64,000 nt of DNA from Coriolopsis trogii (taxonomy: Eukaryota; Basidiomycota; Agaricomycetes; Polyporales; Polyporaceae), in contig JAHYIO010000003.1 of NCBI GenBank assembly GCA_020543525.1, positions 3,472,001-3,536,000 on the forward strand, written 5' to 3'. Positions within the stretch are counted from its first letter, which is position 1. Each line of letters starts with the position of its first letter. The translations under genes were made by a program, and so were the position numbers. The notes below the pieces were generated by a model. The model had not been told where the DNA came from and made no database searches. It saw only the letters and a program-made list of their open reading frames with translations. Shown here in pieces: positions 45,152 through 55,970 of the stretch.

Positions 45152-46474
45152 GATGCTTTGAGAGGCTTGTATGCTGAAGAGCTGAGAGAGGATTGCACGG
45201 TTGTAGGTGTTCGACCTGAGGAATGGCAGTCTTTCTGATTCCCCTTTATAGCTCTACGGTGCAAGTTGTTTGCGTCACCAGCGTGCACGAATGTTGTAGT
45301 TCCTCATTGGTAGCCAGTGGGTCGGAATGAGGCAAATGGTCGACGATGTACAGACGTCACAGGGACAGGAACTTCAATCGTTGTGCGAGGCGTGTTCAAG
45401 TCGTCCGCCGCCCAATCCTTCCGGCGTGATGCCAAATGGATATACGTCAGGATAAAACGTGTACTGGGAGCACCAAGATCTCACCCCACCACCAGAATCC
45501 GGTCGAGTGTCCATCCGTGAAGACGCGGCCCTGTTACATGTGGCAGATGCTCCACTACACATGTGTACGTCCGTACAAATTAAATCCCTTCAGCGTACTG
45601 GAGGACGGATGAGAAGATACACTTACGACATCTTAGTCCGCGGACACGATCTCGTGGTTGCTTCTATCCGCCGACAGGGCGGCGCGGGCAGTCGGACATT
45701 GGGTGGTCGTCGCTAACAACCCTCGATTCCGGGCCCGGTGGTAATTGAAGTCACTGCTGCCCCATCTCGTCACCTATGTCCCATGCATTGAGGATAGGTC
45801 ATTCTGGTGACCGGGTCAGATGCGCGACTTCATTTAGTATGGCAGTGGTGCCTGCAATTGGGCTACCAGTCAGATATCGTATCACAGTTCCCGTGAGGTC
45901 GCTGTTTGGATAGACGCAAAGAACGCTGCGTAGATGTGATATGTGCGTGGATAGTCCCGGTCAGAAGCAGTTGCGCATTGTCAGAACCCTTGGTCAGTCG
46001 AACACAGACTACCGGCGGGATAGGCTTCCGAGAGGGACACATCATGACGTCGCGGCGAGCCGTCGTCAATGATTTAACGGCCACGTAAATCGTCCCAGAC
46101 TAGGCTACCAAGTGGATTAGGAATGGTAGAGGCTATGGCTGTTCAATGAGAAGCTGCGAAAGATAAACGTCGGGCATGCGGTTTGCAATTGTTCCAATAC
46201 ACCCACGTGGAGCGCACGTAGCACATATATAGTACTCACAGCCACAGGTGCTTGTCTCCGACAACCTCACGATATGCTATCCTTGCCGCCTGCCAGGCTT
46301 GCCTTCCCAGGCCAATCCTTGAGCTTATGTGACCATTCTCGAGAGCGGGTGGACGAAACGCGGATCATGTCATATTCAACGCCCCCAGTCAATCAATCAG
46401 TCAACTATTCAAACTACTACGAGGCACGCGATCTCTTCCCGCATCCTTACTGACATTTCTCCGACTCCGCTGCT
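45152..46474. other. Array spacer between H4 and H5
   Basis: It contains the H4 promoter and a distal 5'-flank block at about 45535-45575 (GGCAGATGCTCCAC..CGTACGTCC-like) shared with H2, H5 and H7. At 46321-46333 is the 3'-flank motif GAGCTTATGTGAC of H5. No gene is seen. Confidence 0.45.
45351..45364 (-). promoter_or_regulatory. CRE-like block upstream of H4
   Basis: Gene-strand reading CCCTGTGACGTCTG, 200 bases before the ATG. Confidence 0.65.
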
Positions 46475-46939
46475 TCAGAGGGTGATGGGGATGCAACCAA
46501 TCGAAATGAGCCCGTCCTGCATGTCGTCGTGTCCGTCAGAATGAGGTGCTGATGTGATAAGATGAAGACTTACGTGGCTGTTGTCAGTGCACGAGACGGC
46601 AGTGTTGGAGCATTCACCGTTGCCGACACCAACAACGGTGATAGGAGAGCAGTTGAGGCCGACGAGGACGTTCACGTCCTGCAGGACTATGCCAAGCAGT
46701 CCGAGAACCTTGGACGCAGCGGGATCAGAGCCCTGTGATGCTCATGTGAGTTCTCCCGCTTCTACTAGCTCGCGAGTTCGGGTGCGGGTGCCATGAGTAC
46801 TCGCCTTTGCGGTCGACTCGCAGCACAAGTTGGTGCCGCTGCCGCTGCCCCCAGAGTCGTTACGGGTCTCGAGGGGAGTGGCGGCCGCAAGAAGGGGGAC
46901 AGAGGCGATAGCAAGAGCAGCGACGGGAGAAAACATCAT
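46475..46939 (-). CDS. Six-cysteine hydrophobin H5, with a GC-AG intron
   Basis: Exons 46805-46939, 46574-46732 and 46475-46516 give 111 residues. The signal peptide is MMFSPVAALAIASVPLLAAA. Cysteines: TNLCCESTAK, GLNCSPITVVG, GECSNTAVSC (Ser at the C6 position) and [10 protein letters not shown]1 is absent. The first intron (46733-46804) starts GCGAGT instead of GT, with a strong AAG exon end; no GT donor nearby keeps the frame. The third exon starts GAC (HDGLISIG). An in-frame ATG three codons upstream (46948) is possible, but the MMFS start is shared by the family. Confidence 0.9.
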
Positions 46940-49446
46940 CTTGTTCACTGAGGATGAGATGCTGGAAAGCTAAGTGATGGAAGGTGTGTGGGTGTTTCGA
47001 CCTGGCCAGTTTCTGTCTCGTAGTACCTCTTTTATACTATTCTTCATGAGCCTGTCTCTAGGTTTGCGTCATTAGGGTTCTGGGCGGCATCTGCTGGCGA
47101 CACCAAAGACGGGTTGTCAAGTATCGCATCATCCTGGTTGACCAAGTGCAGACGTCACGGAATATCACTCACGAGGTATGCCGTCGCACACCCAATCTCC
47201 GCCGCGTCCCGCGGGGAGTTCATAGAGAATAACAGCTACCCCACCAGAGAAGGACGGAGCTGACTTCACCGCACCCTTGTGTCCGATCTAAAGCGCCGAA
47301 AAGCATTAGAATCGACCCTGTTCCGCTCTTACGCGAGCCATCATGAATGCCAGAGACGTCAGATACTCCACCTGGTGAACGTACTCTTGTTCACAGCCAA
47401 CATCTTCAACCTGTCCGGGGAGGGAGAAGACGCGCTTACGACAGATGCTCCGCAGACACGATGCAACAATCACGGGGTGCGGCGATTGGGTGATTGCGTG
47501 TAATACCTTCGGTTCCGGATAATATGATTTGAGGGTGATGACCTCAGAACTTCTGGGATACGGAACGGACGTAAGTTTTGAGGCCAAGTTGGAGAGAATG
47601 ACACCCGCCACTCACGAGCAGAAGTCCATATGTCGACTCTCGATAACGGGGACTTCTCGGATTGTCGTCGAACTCCCATGGCATTAAAAGAGCCAACGGA
47701 TATTTGACTACCTACTATCTGGAGGCGCGTATTGGGTTGCAACACCAGAGTGCTCGGATAAAGCCATTGGGCGACTGTACGAGGGTCTCAGGGGATGAGT
47801 CGTCAGGAACGCATCATGGCAGTATTCCAACATAGATGTCACGGGTTGGGTGTCTCCTATTCGTGCTGTCCGAGCGTTCAATCTACACAGCGCATAGGGA
47901 GACACAAACAAGTAAGGCCACAAGTATAGACCGGCGAAAGGACGGAGCATGCTCACCTCAAGCTTACTTCCGATCCAACGGTCGAGAAGCGACGTACTCG
48001 TGATGCGCAGCTGTACACCATGCCTGCTATGTAGCGAATGCTCCATTTAGTGATTAAAGATCTCGTCCTCGGTGTTCTGTTCCAGTCTGGCAGAGCGTGT
48101 TCGCAACAGTCACCTCAAGCCTACATTGCCCCAAATGTCAAGTTTGAGCGCGACGCCCGCTGCCGGGCATTAGACGGTCGTAGAGCTATTCTCGGTTCCG
48201 AACTCTGAGTGATGAGTCCAAAAGCTCACCTTCGGCAGTGCATGACAGATGTGGTCAGCTGAGACGATGAGGGAACATGCAACTGGCGGCCGCTGTCTGA
48301 GATCGGCATGCACTGGCGCAGGGCGGCGTGAACTTCGTTCGAGAGCGCACTGGGTGATGTCACGGATGAGAGACAAAGGGCAATAGTTTTGGAGAGTATC
48401 GTCCACGACTTGTGATTGACATGACATTTCAAGAATTTCGTATCGTTGACGAATCAGACTAATAGTGATCCTGTTGGTTTCAAGAACCGCCTACTTACTA
48501 TGGATGTCAGTGTGTATGCAGTAAATAACATAAAGACACCATACCACCCGTAGTATAACTCTGCCATATATTGTACAAACATGAGACGGAGGCCCAGATG
48601 AGGGGCGAAAGTTGAACAACGTAGAGCCTCGCTGTGGGGACGGGCAGCGCCCGCTAGCCGGCGTCCGTTTCGCACGGGTCCAAGCGCGCACAGATATCGC
48701 GACGAAAGCTGATAACTCTTCGCAGGTTATCTAACCGAGATTAGGCCACTCAGAGACCTCTCTCGAATCAAACTCCGACGGCTAACCGATCAATTTGGAT
48801 GGTCTGGTGGCTGAGAGCTGCATAACTGCATACGCTCACAACACTGTCTCCGCATGTCGTATGCATAGTCAAATTGTCCGCGGGGATGGATATTACATAC
48901 ACATAAGGTCCCAGGCCTTCAACGGTATTCTATGAGAGGTATTTCCATGTACACGCACGAAGCCAGCATTCACCTACTTTGCAACAATGTAGAGCGGGAA
49001 GCTGGGCCATCCACATGTCTGAGGTAGCTCGTAGAAGGATATAGAGTAAGAAATATCACAGAAGTATGCTCTAACATTTACTTCTACACTGATTATATGT
49101 CCGAGCCCGAGAATTCGATGCGAGATACATGCATGTAGAGCTCGAGTTATGGGCGCCTAAACAGGGGCATTCTGGTATACTCAATATCTTTACGCTGAAG
49201 GGTTCCTGTCTGAATCGGCTCAGGATAGTTGTAGAGTACATACATAGGGATCGATAGAACTCTTGGAATAGGATATCAAGAGAGAAAAGACACAGGGATC
49301 TGGTTTACAAGGTATGTACCATCGCTCGTCTCGCTTACAGTGGCGCAATAGCGTGCCGAAGAATGCCGTGTGCTCGAGATAACTCACAGCAGTGGCAGAC
49401 GCCGAAAAGATTATCTCTGCTGCAGCCGAGGTCAACCGAGGTCATA
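46940..49446. other. H5 upstream region and spacer up to the transposon
   Basis: A distal 5'-flank block at 47340-47540 (AGATACTCCACCTGG, CTGTCCGGGGAGGGAGAAGA) matches 59800-59990 upstream of H7. Minus-strand frames near 47708-48046 and 48454-48691 contain hydrophobic stretches (FAGLYLWPYLFVSPYAL, YGWYGVFMLFTAYTLTSI) that could be remnants of a membrane protein gene, but no model can be built. Confidence 0.4.
47149..47160 (-). promoter_or_regulatory. CRE-like block upstream of H5
   Basis: Gene-strand reading CCGTGACGTCTG, 210 bases before the ATG. The TGACGT core is kept but the 5' C-run is changed. Confidence 0.6.
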
Positions 49447-49472
49447 CAGTCTTGTACCGGTCCTCGTGACAC
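49447..49472 (+). repeat. Left terminal inverted repeat of pogo-like element
   Basis: Starts CAGTCTTGTACCGGTCC and ends GTGACAC (26 bases), preceded by TA at 49445-49446. It is a perfect inverted match of 52391-52416. Confidence 0.93.
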
Positions 49473-49940
49473 GGTGGCTCCTCGTGACACTTGGCCATTT
49501 CCCGCTCTTATGTTCATAATTCCTATCTACAAACTACTGAATCAACCTTGTATCTCCTCCCGCTTGTATAGGATGGCATATTCAGGACGAATATATGTTA
49601 AAAGCGATCATGCTGACGATGTTTACATCAAAATACGCAGAAATTGAAAATATGTGGTTGATGATTAGCCGAGAAGTGGCAATATTGTGCTCATCTCCTT
49701 ACCGAAAGTTGTGGGATATGTTTGGTTTGAACATCACCTCTCATAATCATTATCGGTTGCATGGCGAGCATGCAAGGGGCACGTCAATTTGGGAGGTGTT
49801 TAGTGCCACAGTCAAATAGACGCACAATGTCACGGAGCGGCGTGATTTCCCAATTGGGTTAGGTATACCAGACTCCTAGAATTTGGGCCACTTTGGCGCA
49901 CGCATAGGCGCTGAATGCGTATCAACTCCTCTACTTCACT

Positions 49941-52154
49941 ATGCCTGGCCGTGCTAAATCCAAAACTCTACAGGCTCAGATTCATTCCGAATTCAAGGAG
50001 AAGTGGACTATGATCGCAGCCGACCGGTACAATGCAGAGCGGACGAGTGGCAAATCGGGCACCTTGAAAGGTGTGAGAACAATCTGTCAAGAAGTCATGG
50101 AAGAATGTCTCCGTGAGACGAAGAAGGAGGTTACACTGGTGCCGTACACAGTGCTGCAAAGGGCGAAGGGAAGGCAGAGCATGCGGGATTTCAATGCAGG
50201 AAAGCGGTGGCTAGAACCTGGTGAGGAAGAAGCAGTCGTTACGTTCGCCATCGACACTGCGCGCCGTGGTTTCCCCCTCACCCACAAACGCCTCAAAGAT
50301 CATGTTGACACCATTCTCCGTGGACACCTCGGAAAGGACTTTCCCGATGGAGGAGTTGGGGAACAATGGACGCGTCGCTTTGTCGAGCGACACCACGAGA
50401 AGCTTCAGCCATATTGGACCCGCTCCCTTGACCATTCTCGTGCACGAGCTGTCAATCCTGAGAACAATCACGCATACTTCGACCTGCTGGAGGAGGTTCT
50501 GAATGGGATGGATGGTGAAGAGCCAATTGCACCCGACTGCATTTACGGCATGGACGAGACAGGAATTCAATTGGGCCTGGGAGGGAAAGAGCGCGTCATT
50601 GGGGTGGCAGGTGAGAAGGTGCAGTACCAACAACAGAGTGGCACGCGCGAGAACATCACTGTCCTTGTCACTATCTGCGGGGATGGATCGTCGATTCCGC
50701 CAGCCGTAATCTTCAAGGGAGAAGCGTATCATACTAGCTGGAAGCAAAATAATCCCCTTCACGCCTCGTACGTGCTCACTATCTGCTGATATTCTGCTGC
50801 TAATAGTTCATATTCATACAGGCTTGGCTATTCAAAGAAAGGATACACGGACGGCGAGATTGGCGTCGAGTGGATCAAGCAATTCGACGCAGCCACACAA
50901 GACAAGGCCGCTGGTCGACGTCGGCTTTTGCTCGTCGATGGTCACGCCTCGCACTACACTCATGAATTTCTAACATACGCTGTTGAGCATCACATCCATG
51001 TTTTGTGTTACCCGTCGCATTCTACCCACATCTACCAAGGCTTGGACGTTGTCGTGTTCAGCCCTCTCAAGCAGGCCTGGGGACACGCACTACGTGACTT
51101 CGAGAAGAAGGGCATCAAGGTCAAGAAGTCAAACTTCCTTGAAGTCTATGCGCAGGCACACATCAAAGCTCTCACTCCACAGAATATCAAGACTGCGTTC
51201 CGAAAGACAGGGGTCGTTCCGTTCAATCGAGAGGTGGTCACTACTGCTATGATGGCCCCCAGCCTTGAGTCGTCAACACGCGCCTCCCTTCCCTTCCCAC
51301 AAGCCAGTCCCATCCGTCATATGTCACAGCTACTATCAGAGGAGCTTCAGCGTCGCATAACTGTGGTAGCTCCCATTCCCTCTGCATCCACATCCAGCAC
51401 CCCTCGTACACCATCACGCAGTAATGTCCGAGATGTACTCACCGGCACCCATGCAGCCTTCCTCATCTCTCCCTCTCCTCTCCCACTCAACCAACGCCTT
51501 CCCCGCTACATACCCTCCACCATCTCTCCCCACCTCGAACGGTACAAGGAGTTGCTTGACCAAGAACCGGCAACCGCTGCAGAGAACGAGCTTCAGGCAG
51601 CCTTGCAAGCTAGTGTTGCCCGGGACAATGCACGCAAACGGGCAATGGTTGAAATGCAGGCTTCAACGGTCTTGCAGACCTTGTATGTGGAGCGGGTGCA
51701 GGAGCGGGCAGAGGGGCAGATTGCGGAAAAGGAGAAGGTGAAGAAGAAAAGGAAGATCGTTGCGGATGGTAAACCAAGATTACTCACCAGCGTGGCATTC
51801 ATCACAATGATCACCGACATCGAGGCCGAGCAGCAGCGCGAAAACGAAGCCAAAGAGTCCCGAAAGGATGCCAGAGAGAAACACCATAGAGAGCTCGAAG
51901 ATTGGAAGAAGCACGAGAAGGAGCGGAAGGAGAGGAATAAGCGGAGGAGGGAGGAGTTTGTTAGTGAGAAGGTGGCATGGGACACAGAGTGTAGACAGGC
52001 TCGGGCAGAGAGACGGCAGCCACATGGTGTGCGGCCAAAGTTGGATCTTGAGTCGCCAATTCCGAGGCCAAAGCTGGGCCTCACAGTAGCGGAGGGGGAT
52101 GGGGAGGAGGAAGAGTTGGAGGGAGACAACGACAATGGCTCCGATGCCGAGTAG
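49941..52154 (+). CDS. Transposase, CENP-B/pogo type with DDE domain
   Basis: The enzyme should cut and paste the surrounding element. Exons 49941-50767 and 50822-52154 (54-nt intron with TGCTAAT branch site) give about 719 residues. The N-terminal part is a CENP-B-type DNA-binding region (TSGKSGTLKGVRTICQEVME, GVGEQWTRRFVERHHEKLQP). The catalytic triad lies in IYGMDETGIQLGLGGK (first Asp), LLLVDGHASHYTHEFL (second Asp) and STHIYQGLDVVVFSPLKQAW (third acidic residue, Asp). The C-terminal third is a long charged region (KHHRELEDWKKHEKERKERN), probably coiled coil, ending in an acidic tail. No stop or frameshift is seen, so the protein may be active. Confidence 0.93.
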
Positions 52155-52390
52155 ATCTAGACGCGCATGCCCCCGATATGGCAATTGAGGGCGTGATGTG
52201 ACCTGTCTCGAGGACTCACCGTACACTGATAAGCCACTTTCGACATATACACACAAGATATACATCCACAGCCCACTGTCGGCCTCCAATTCATCATAGA
52301 TACAATGTATAGATATACAGTGATCATCCTACCTACTTAGTTTACTACCAGAACCCGAGTGCGACATGCGAGGCGCGCTGAAATATTTCG

Positions 52391-52416
52391 GTGTCACGAG
52401 GACCGGTACAAGACTG
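52391..52416 (-). repeat. Right terminal inverted repeat of pogo-like element
   Basis: Begins GTGTCACGAGG and ends CCGGTACAAGACTG, followed by TA at 52417-52418. It is the exact reverse complement of the left end. Confidence 0.93.
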
Positions 52417-52962
52417 TAGACGCCTGGACGCCGGCTAGCTCGGTAAAGCGGGCGCTGCCCGTCCCCACTCGCTGGCTGGAGGGGCATGGAGCGCTGGACT
52501 CACGTGGGTTTGTTTGGTCTCGGGTGGAAGCCAAACAATCTTTGCGGGCGTCTCTCATCCTCTCTCTGTGCGCGTATGCATTGTCGGTGACATGCTCGTG
52601 CTCCCTCGATCGCTGTCTGGCCTGTCTGTCTCTGTGGGCGACGCGTATCTTGGTAACGGCCCGCTGTATGTGTGCGACTGTGTGTTTATGTTTGCGCGCA
52701 CACCAACAATTCCTTGGAATGGCAACTTTCTGTGTGCTCCCGCCCCTCCGATTGCTCGAACGAGTCTTGACCTCCACGCTCATCCTGCGCCCATCAGTCT
52801 GAGTTCGCTACTGGTGCAATCAACACTATCTACGCCGTTATATAACGCGTGTGTTTTTGACATGGATTCCCCATTACTCATCGAGTCTCTCAGCGTCCTG
52901 TGGACATCCAGCTTTCGCTCGCCTTACCCCTCTCGTCGCACAACTGAGCACTACTATCCACG
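52417..52962. promoter_or_regulatory. Upstream region of small protein gene, includes dispersed sequence copy B
   Basis: About 52505-52740 is the partner of 12655-12890. A TATA-like GTTATATAACG at about 52837-52847 lies about 120 bases before the ATG at 52963. Confidence 0.4.
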
Positions 52963-53169
52963 ATGTCTTACTCCTCGAACTCTCCCGCCGCCTTCTCTGC
53001 TGCCGGCCCCGAATCTCCGAACGCGTTCGCGCTCTTCGCCTCTTCCCAGTCTCCACGTGAGACATACCATATGTACGAGGACGCACGCCAGGTGGTGCGT
53101 CCCGCCAACGGCCGCACGGCGCAGAGGAAGACGACCAAGTCCAGCCTCAAGAAGATCTTCGGGCTGTAG
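52963..53169 (+). CDS. Small hypothetical protein, 68 aa
   Basis: An intronless small frame with its own TATA box. It begins MSYSSNSPAAFSAAGPESPN and ends with a basic tail TTKSSLKKIFGL. Ser/Ala-rich at the front, no signal peptide, no cysteine, no CaaX end, so not a mating pheromone precursor. The codon choice (many C-ending codons) resembles expressed genes nearby. Function unknown. Confidence 0.5.
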   Translation: MSYSSNSPAAFSAAGPESPNAFALFASSQSPRETYHMYEDARQVVRPANGRTAQRKTTKSSLKKIFGL

Positions 53170-55628
53170 ATGCGCCACCCCATGGCTCGTGGACTCCGTA
53201 CCCGAGCAACACTATCCTACCACCCCTACGTCATTCCGGAGGGTGCCTCTGTCGCACCCGGAACCACCGGGTCGCATGTAGCGACTGCCGCGCCCACCAC
53301 ATTGCGCGCTGCGCTATTCCTCGACATTTACGTCGACCACCACCGAGCCGCTGCTTGAAGCACCCGCTCGCCCATCCGCCAACTCCCTCGCGTCTCGCGA
53401 GCTGGCCTACGCACTCTCCTGAGATCCTGATGGATAGGAGACTTGCATCGTTTTGTATACTATACTCACGGACTAAGTACTCAGGCCTTACCTACAATAC
53501 CGCTCTTCCTATATCAGAAGTTCTCATTCCTACGAAAACACAATACTCTAGTTGACTTGGTAGATGGTGATAGGGTCCAGGACAGCGGTTGTACGATCTG
53601 CGTGTAAAATCTCATATATTTGTAGCTCTCTGTCAGAGGAATGTCGCCGGAACAACCACAGACCAGACACGAAGGTTCATGGGCGCTTGTTGAAAACTGG
53701 CCGCTGTCGTCGAAATGCCACATACTCCGTACGCAGCTCTCGTCAACAGCCTCCTGTGGATAAGTTGGCTGACGCACGGGTGCCGTCCGGCTATCTTACG
53801 CTTGGTTGTGGAGGCCGGCATGCGTCAGCTTGCTTATCAGAGACCACGAAAGTTGCGGCTCAGGTCTCTCAGGCTCGCAGCCGTGCACCCGCTGAGAGGA
53901 AGGTGCTGTAAAAAAGGGCCGAGGAAGCTTGTATGACCAGGGTGGGTGTTGCGGAGGTTCCGACACGATGGTGTTCAATACTTCTGGAGAAGCCTCGGTG
54001 TTAGTCACAGTTGTCGTGACATGACGCCCCAGCGCCCTCGCAACATATGGTTATGACCATGCAAGAGTTTGACCTACACGGGATGATACCAAGAACAAAC
54101 GGTCGGTTCGCGACTTTCAGCATGCCGTGTCTGAAGTAATAGCGGAAACCAGTCTCAATACGAACATGAGTGCATGCGGGTGGCTCTCACATTCGCTCGC
54201 ATCGTCAGAAGAAGCGGGTCCTGTATGAGCTTAAGAAAGCCAGCTATATGTAGAAGCACGCCACCGCTTCTGATGTGGGAGAATCCCAAACGGAGATGTC
54301 CGGTTGTGAATGGTTGATGCATACCACCGCATGGGATCTGCACTGCGAATACTCGGCAAAAGAGTCAGGGACAATTTAGAAGACCACTGAAGAGAGGGAT
54401 ATACGTCACTGGTTACGCACACCTGTCTTCGAACCCCAAGGCAAACGTGTATAGCTTTGACTCTGCAGCGTGTACTGGCGCGTCGAAAGTTCAGGAAGAT
54501 GTGTGCGCATACCTCAGGAAATACGTTGGATATGTTAGCACATAGGGGAGTAGCAGGTAGTACTTCCGGTGCATGTGAATGGCGGGTGCGCGGTCCTTTC
54601 AAGCCGATCGAGCTCCTGCGCCAGCGTTGTGGTCGAGGTATCTGCCGGCAGAGAACCGTTTGTCTGGCGTCACCGTGGTCCAGAGTACAATCACTTAAGC
54701 TACCACCACATAAGCGAAGGATGATCAGTCCGCGACAGCGCGTGAGCAACTGGAACATCCGCTTACCACGCATCGTTCTTCATGTCTTGGCGTATACGTG
54801 ACCGAGCGTACTGGGTCATAGCAGTAGGCATCATCTATGTGGCGCACCTGGGTAGTCTGAACACTTGCGTTGACATTCAGGCGTGGTGGTGGGGAACCGT
54901 GCGCCCTCGCATGTTCTTTGACATGCAATTATCAGGTTTACTGAGACGACGTCAAGCATCAGCCTCCCATGAGGATGGTTATTAGTAGGTAGAACCGTAC
55001 CTCGCATGCGAGATGGCTTCGTCCGCAGCAGATGTGACGTACGTCAAGCCTGTTCATCTGAATACAGAACGTGTTGTGGAGGCGGCTCGGCACCGGAGGA
55101 ACAGTCCCGACATGTTGGTGGCAGCAGCCAAAAGGCTCGCAGATGCACAGGCAGTGGATACCACCGCTCGAAAGACTCTATGGACGGTGAGAGAAACGGG
55201 CGATGGAAGTAACTAGCACATGAGGTATGACCTCATCGTTGTACCGCGAGTACTAGTCGTATCTTCTGCTGCTCGTTCTCGTGTGGAGGAGAAGGCCAGA
55301 ACTGACGATCGCAGGTCATTCTAACATGCAGCGAAGCCATGACTACATCAGTCACCTGAAGATATGACACAGTGCGCGTCAGACTATTCTCAGCTCAGTA
55401 AGACACAAAGGCAACATACCGAGTTTGAACACTCCATTCCCATCCGTGCCATGGCACGACATATAAGCAGGACGCACTCGAGGGTTTGAGCAGCAGCCGA
55501 TCGTCCTCAACGCTCAGCTCTCTACTCAGCTCAACCACTTGCTCTCCCGCACTCAACCACAGAGACGTGAGTGACGCTCTTGTCAGCGCAACACGTTGAA
55601 CTGACCCAGTCGTTGTCCAGTCTTCGCA
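53170..55628. other. Intergenic region
   Basis: A possible small frame at 55013-55216 (MASSAADVTYVKPVHLNTER...) has coding-like composition but no other support. The 180-codon minus frame at 54231-54773 looks like chance. Upstream of the small secreted protein gene there is a TATA box (GACATATAAGCAGG, about 55448-55461) and a likely 5'-leader intron (about 55567-55619, GTGAGT...CCAG). Confidence 0.4.
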
Positions 55629-55970
55629 ATGCGTTTCTCCACCGCCTTCTCCATGATCGTCCTTGCCGCCGTGCAGGTTGGGTTCGTCACCGCCAGCGCC
55701 GTCCGCCGCGCCCCGCTTGCTCCTTGCACGACGACCGACGACTGCGACGCAGACGAGACCTGTCTGTCTGTCGCCACTATCGAGACTGCTCTCGACAGCG
55801 TGCCCGGTGTGTCTGATCTTCTGGACGCCCTCGAACCTGTTCTAGGATCGCTGCCGCTCGACGTGAGTATACCAGGTCACATCGTTCTGCATTGGAAGGT
55901 TGACCTAAGCAACGAATAGACTGGCCTGTGCGTGCCAGCCAGCCTGGACATCCCCGGCGTGCCGCTTTGA
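55629..55970 (+). CDS. Small secreted protein with four cysteines, 94 aa
   Basis: Exons 55629-55862 and 55920-55970 (57-nt intron) join in frame. The signal peptide is MRFSTAFSMIVLAAVQVGFV, with a cut probably after VTASA, followed by VRR, a possible basic processing site. The mature part has LAPCTTTDDCDADETCLS and, after the intron, TGLCVPASL: four cysteines, enough for two disulfides. The middle (DSVPGVSDLLDALEPVLGSL) is likely helical and amphipathic. No known family is recognised. It lies between the two hydrophobin groups and, like them, has strong core promoter features, suggesting high expression. Confidence 0.72.

Larger units (their letters stand above)
49447..52416 (+). mobile_element. 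Complete pogo/Fot1-like DNA transposon, 2970 bp
   Basis: It is bounded by perfect 26-base terminal inverted repeats and flanked by TA on both sides, the target site duplication of Tc1/mariner and pogo elements. It has one transposase gene with an open frame and a clean intron. Near the left end, CTCGTGACAC of the repeat is repeated at 49481-49490, a possible transposase-binding site. Perfect ends plus an intact gene indicate recent activity. It sits in the gap between hydrophobin groups H2-H5 and H6-H8. Confidence 0.92.

Noticed and set aside
54231..54773. 180-codon minus-strand frame
   Set aside because: No start context, no motif and no codon pattern like nearby genes. A frame of this length is plausible by chance in this base composition.
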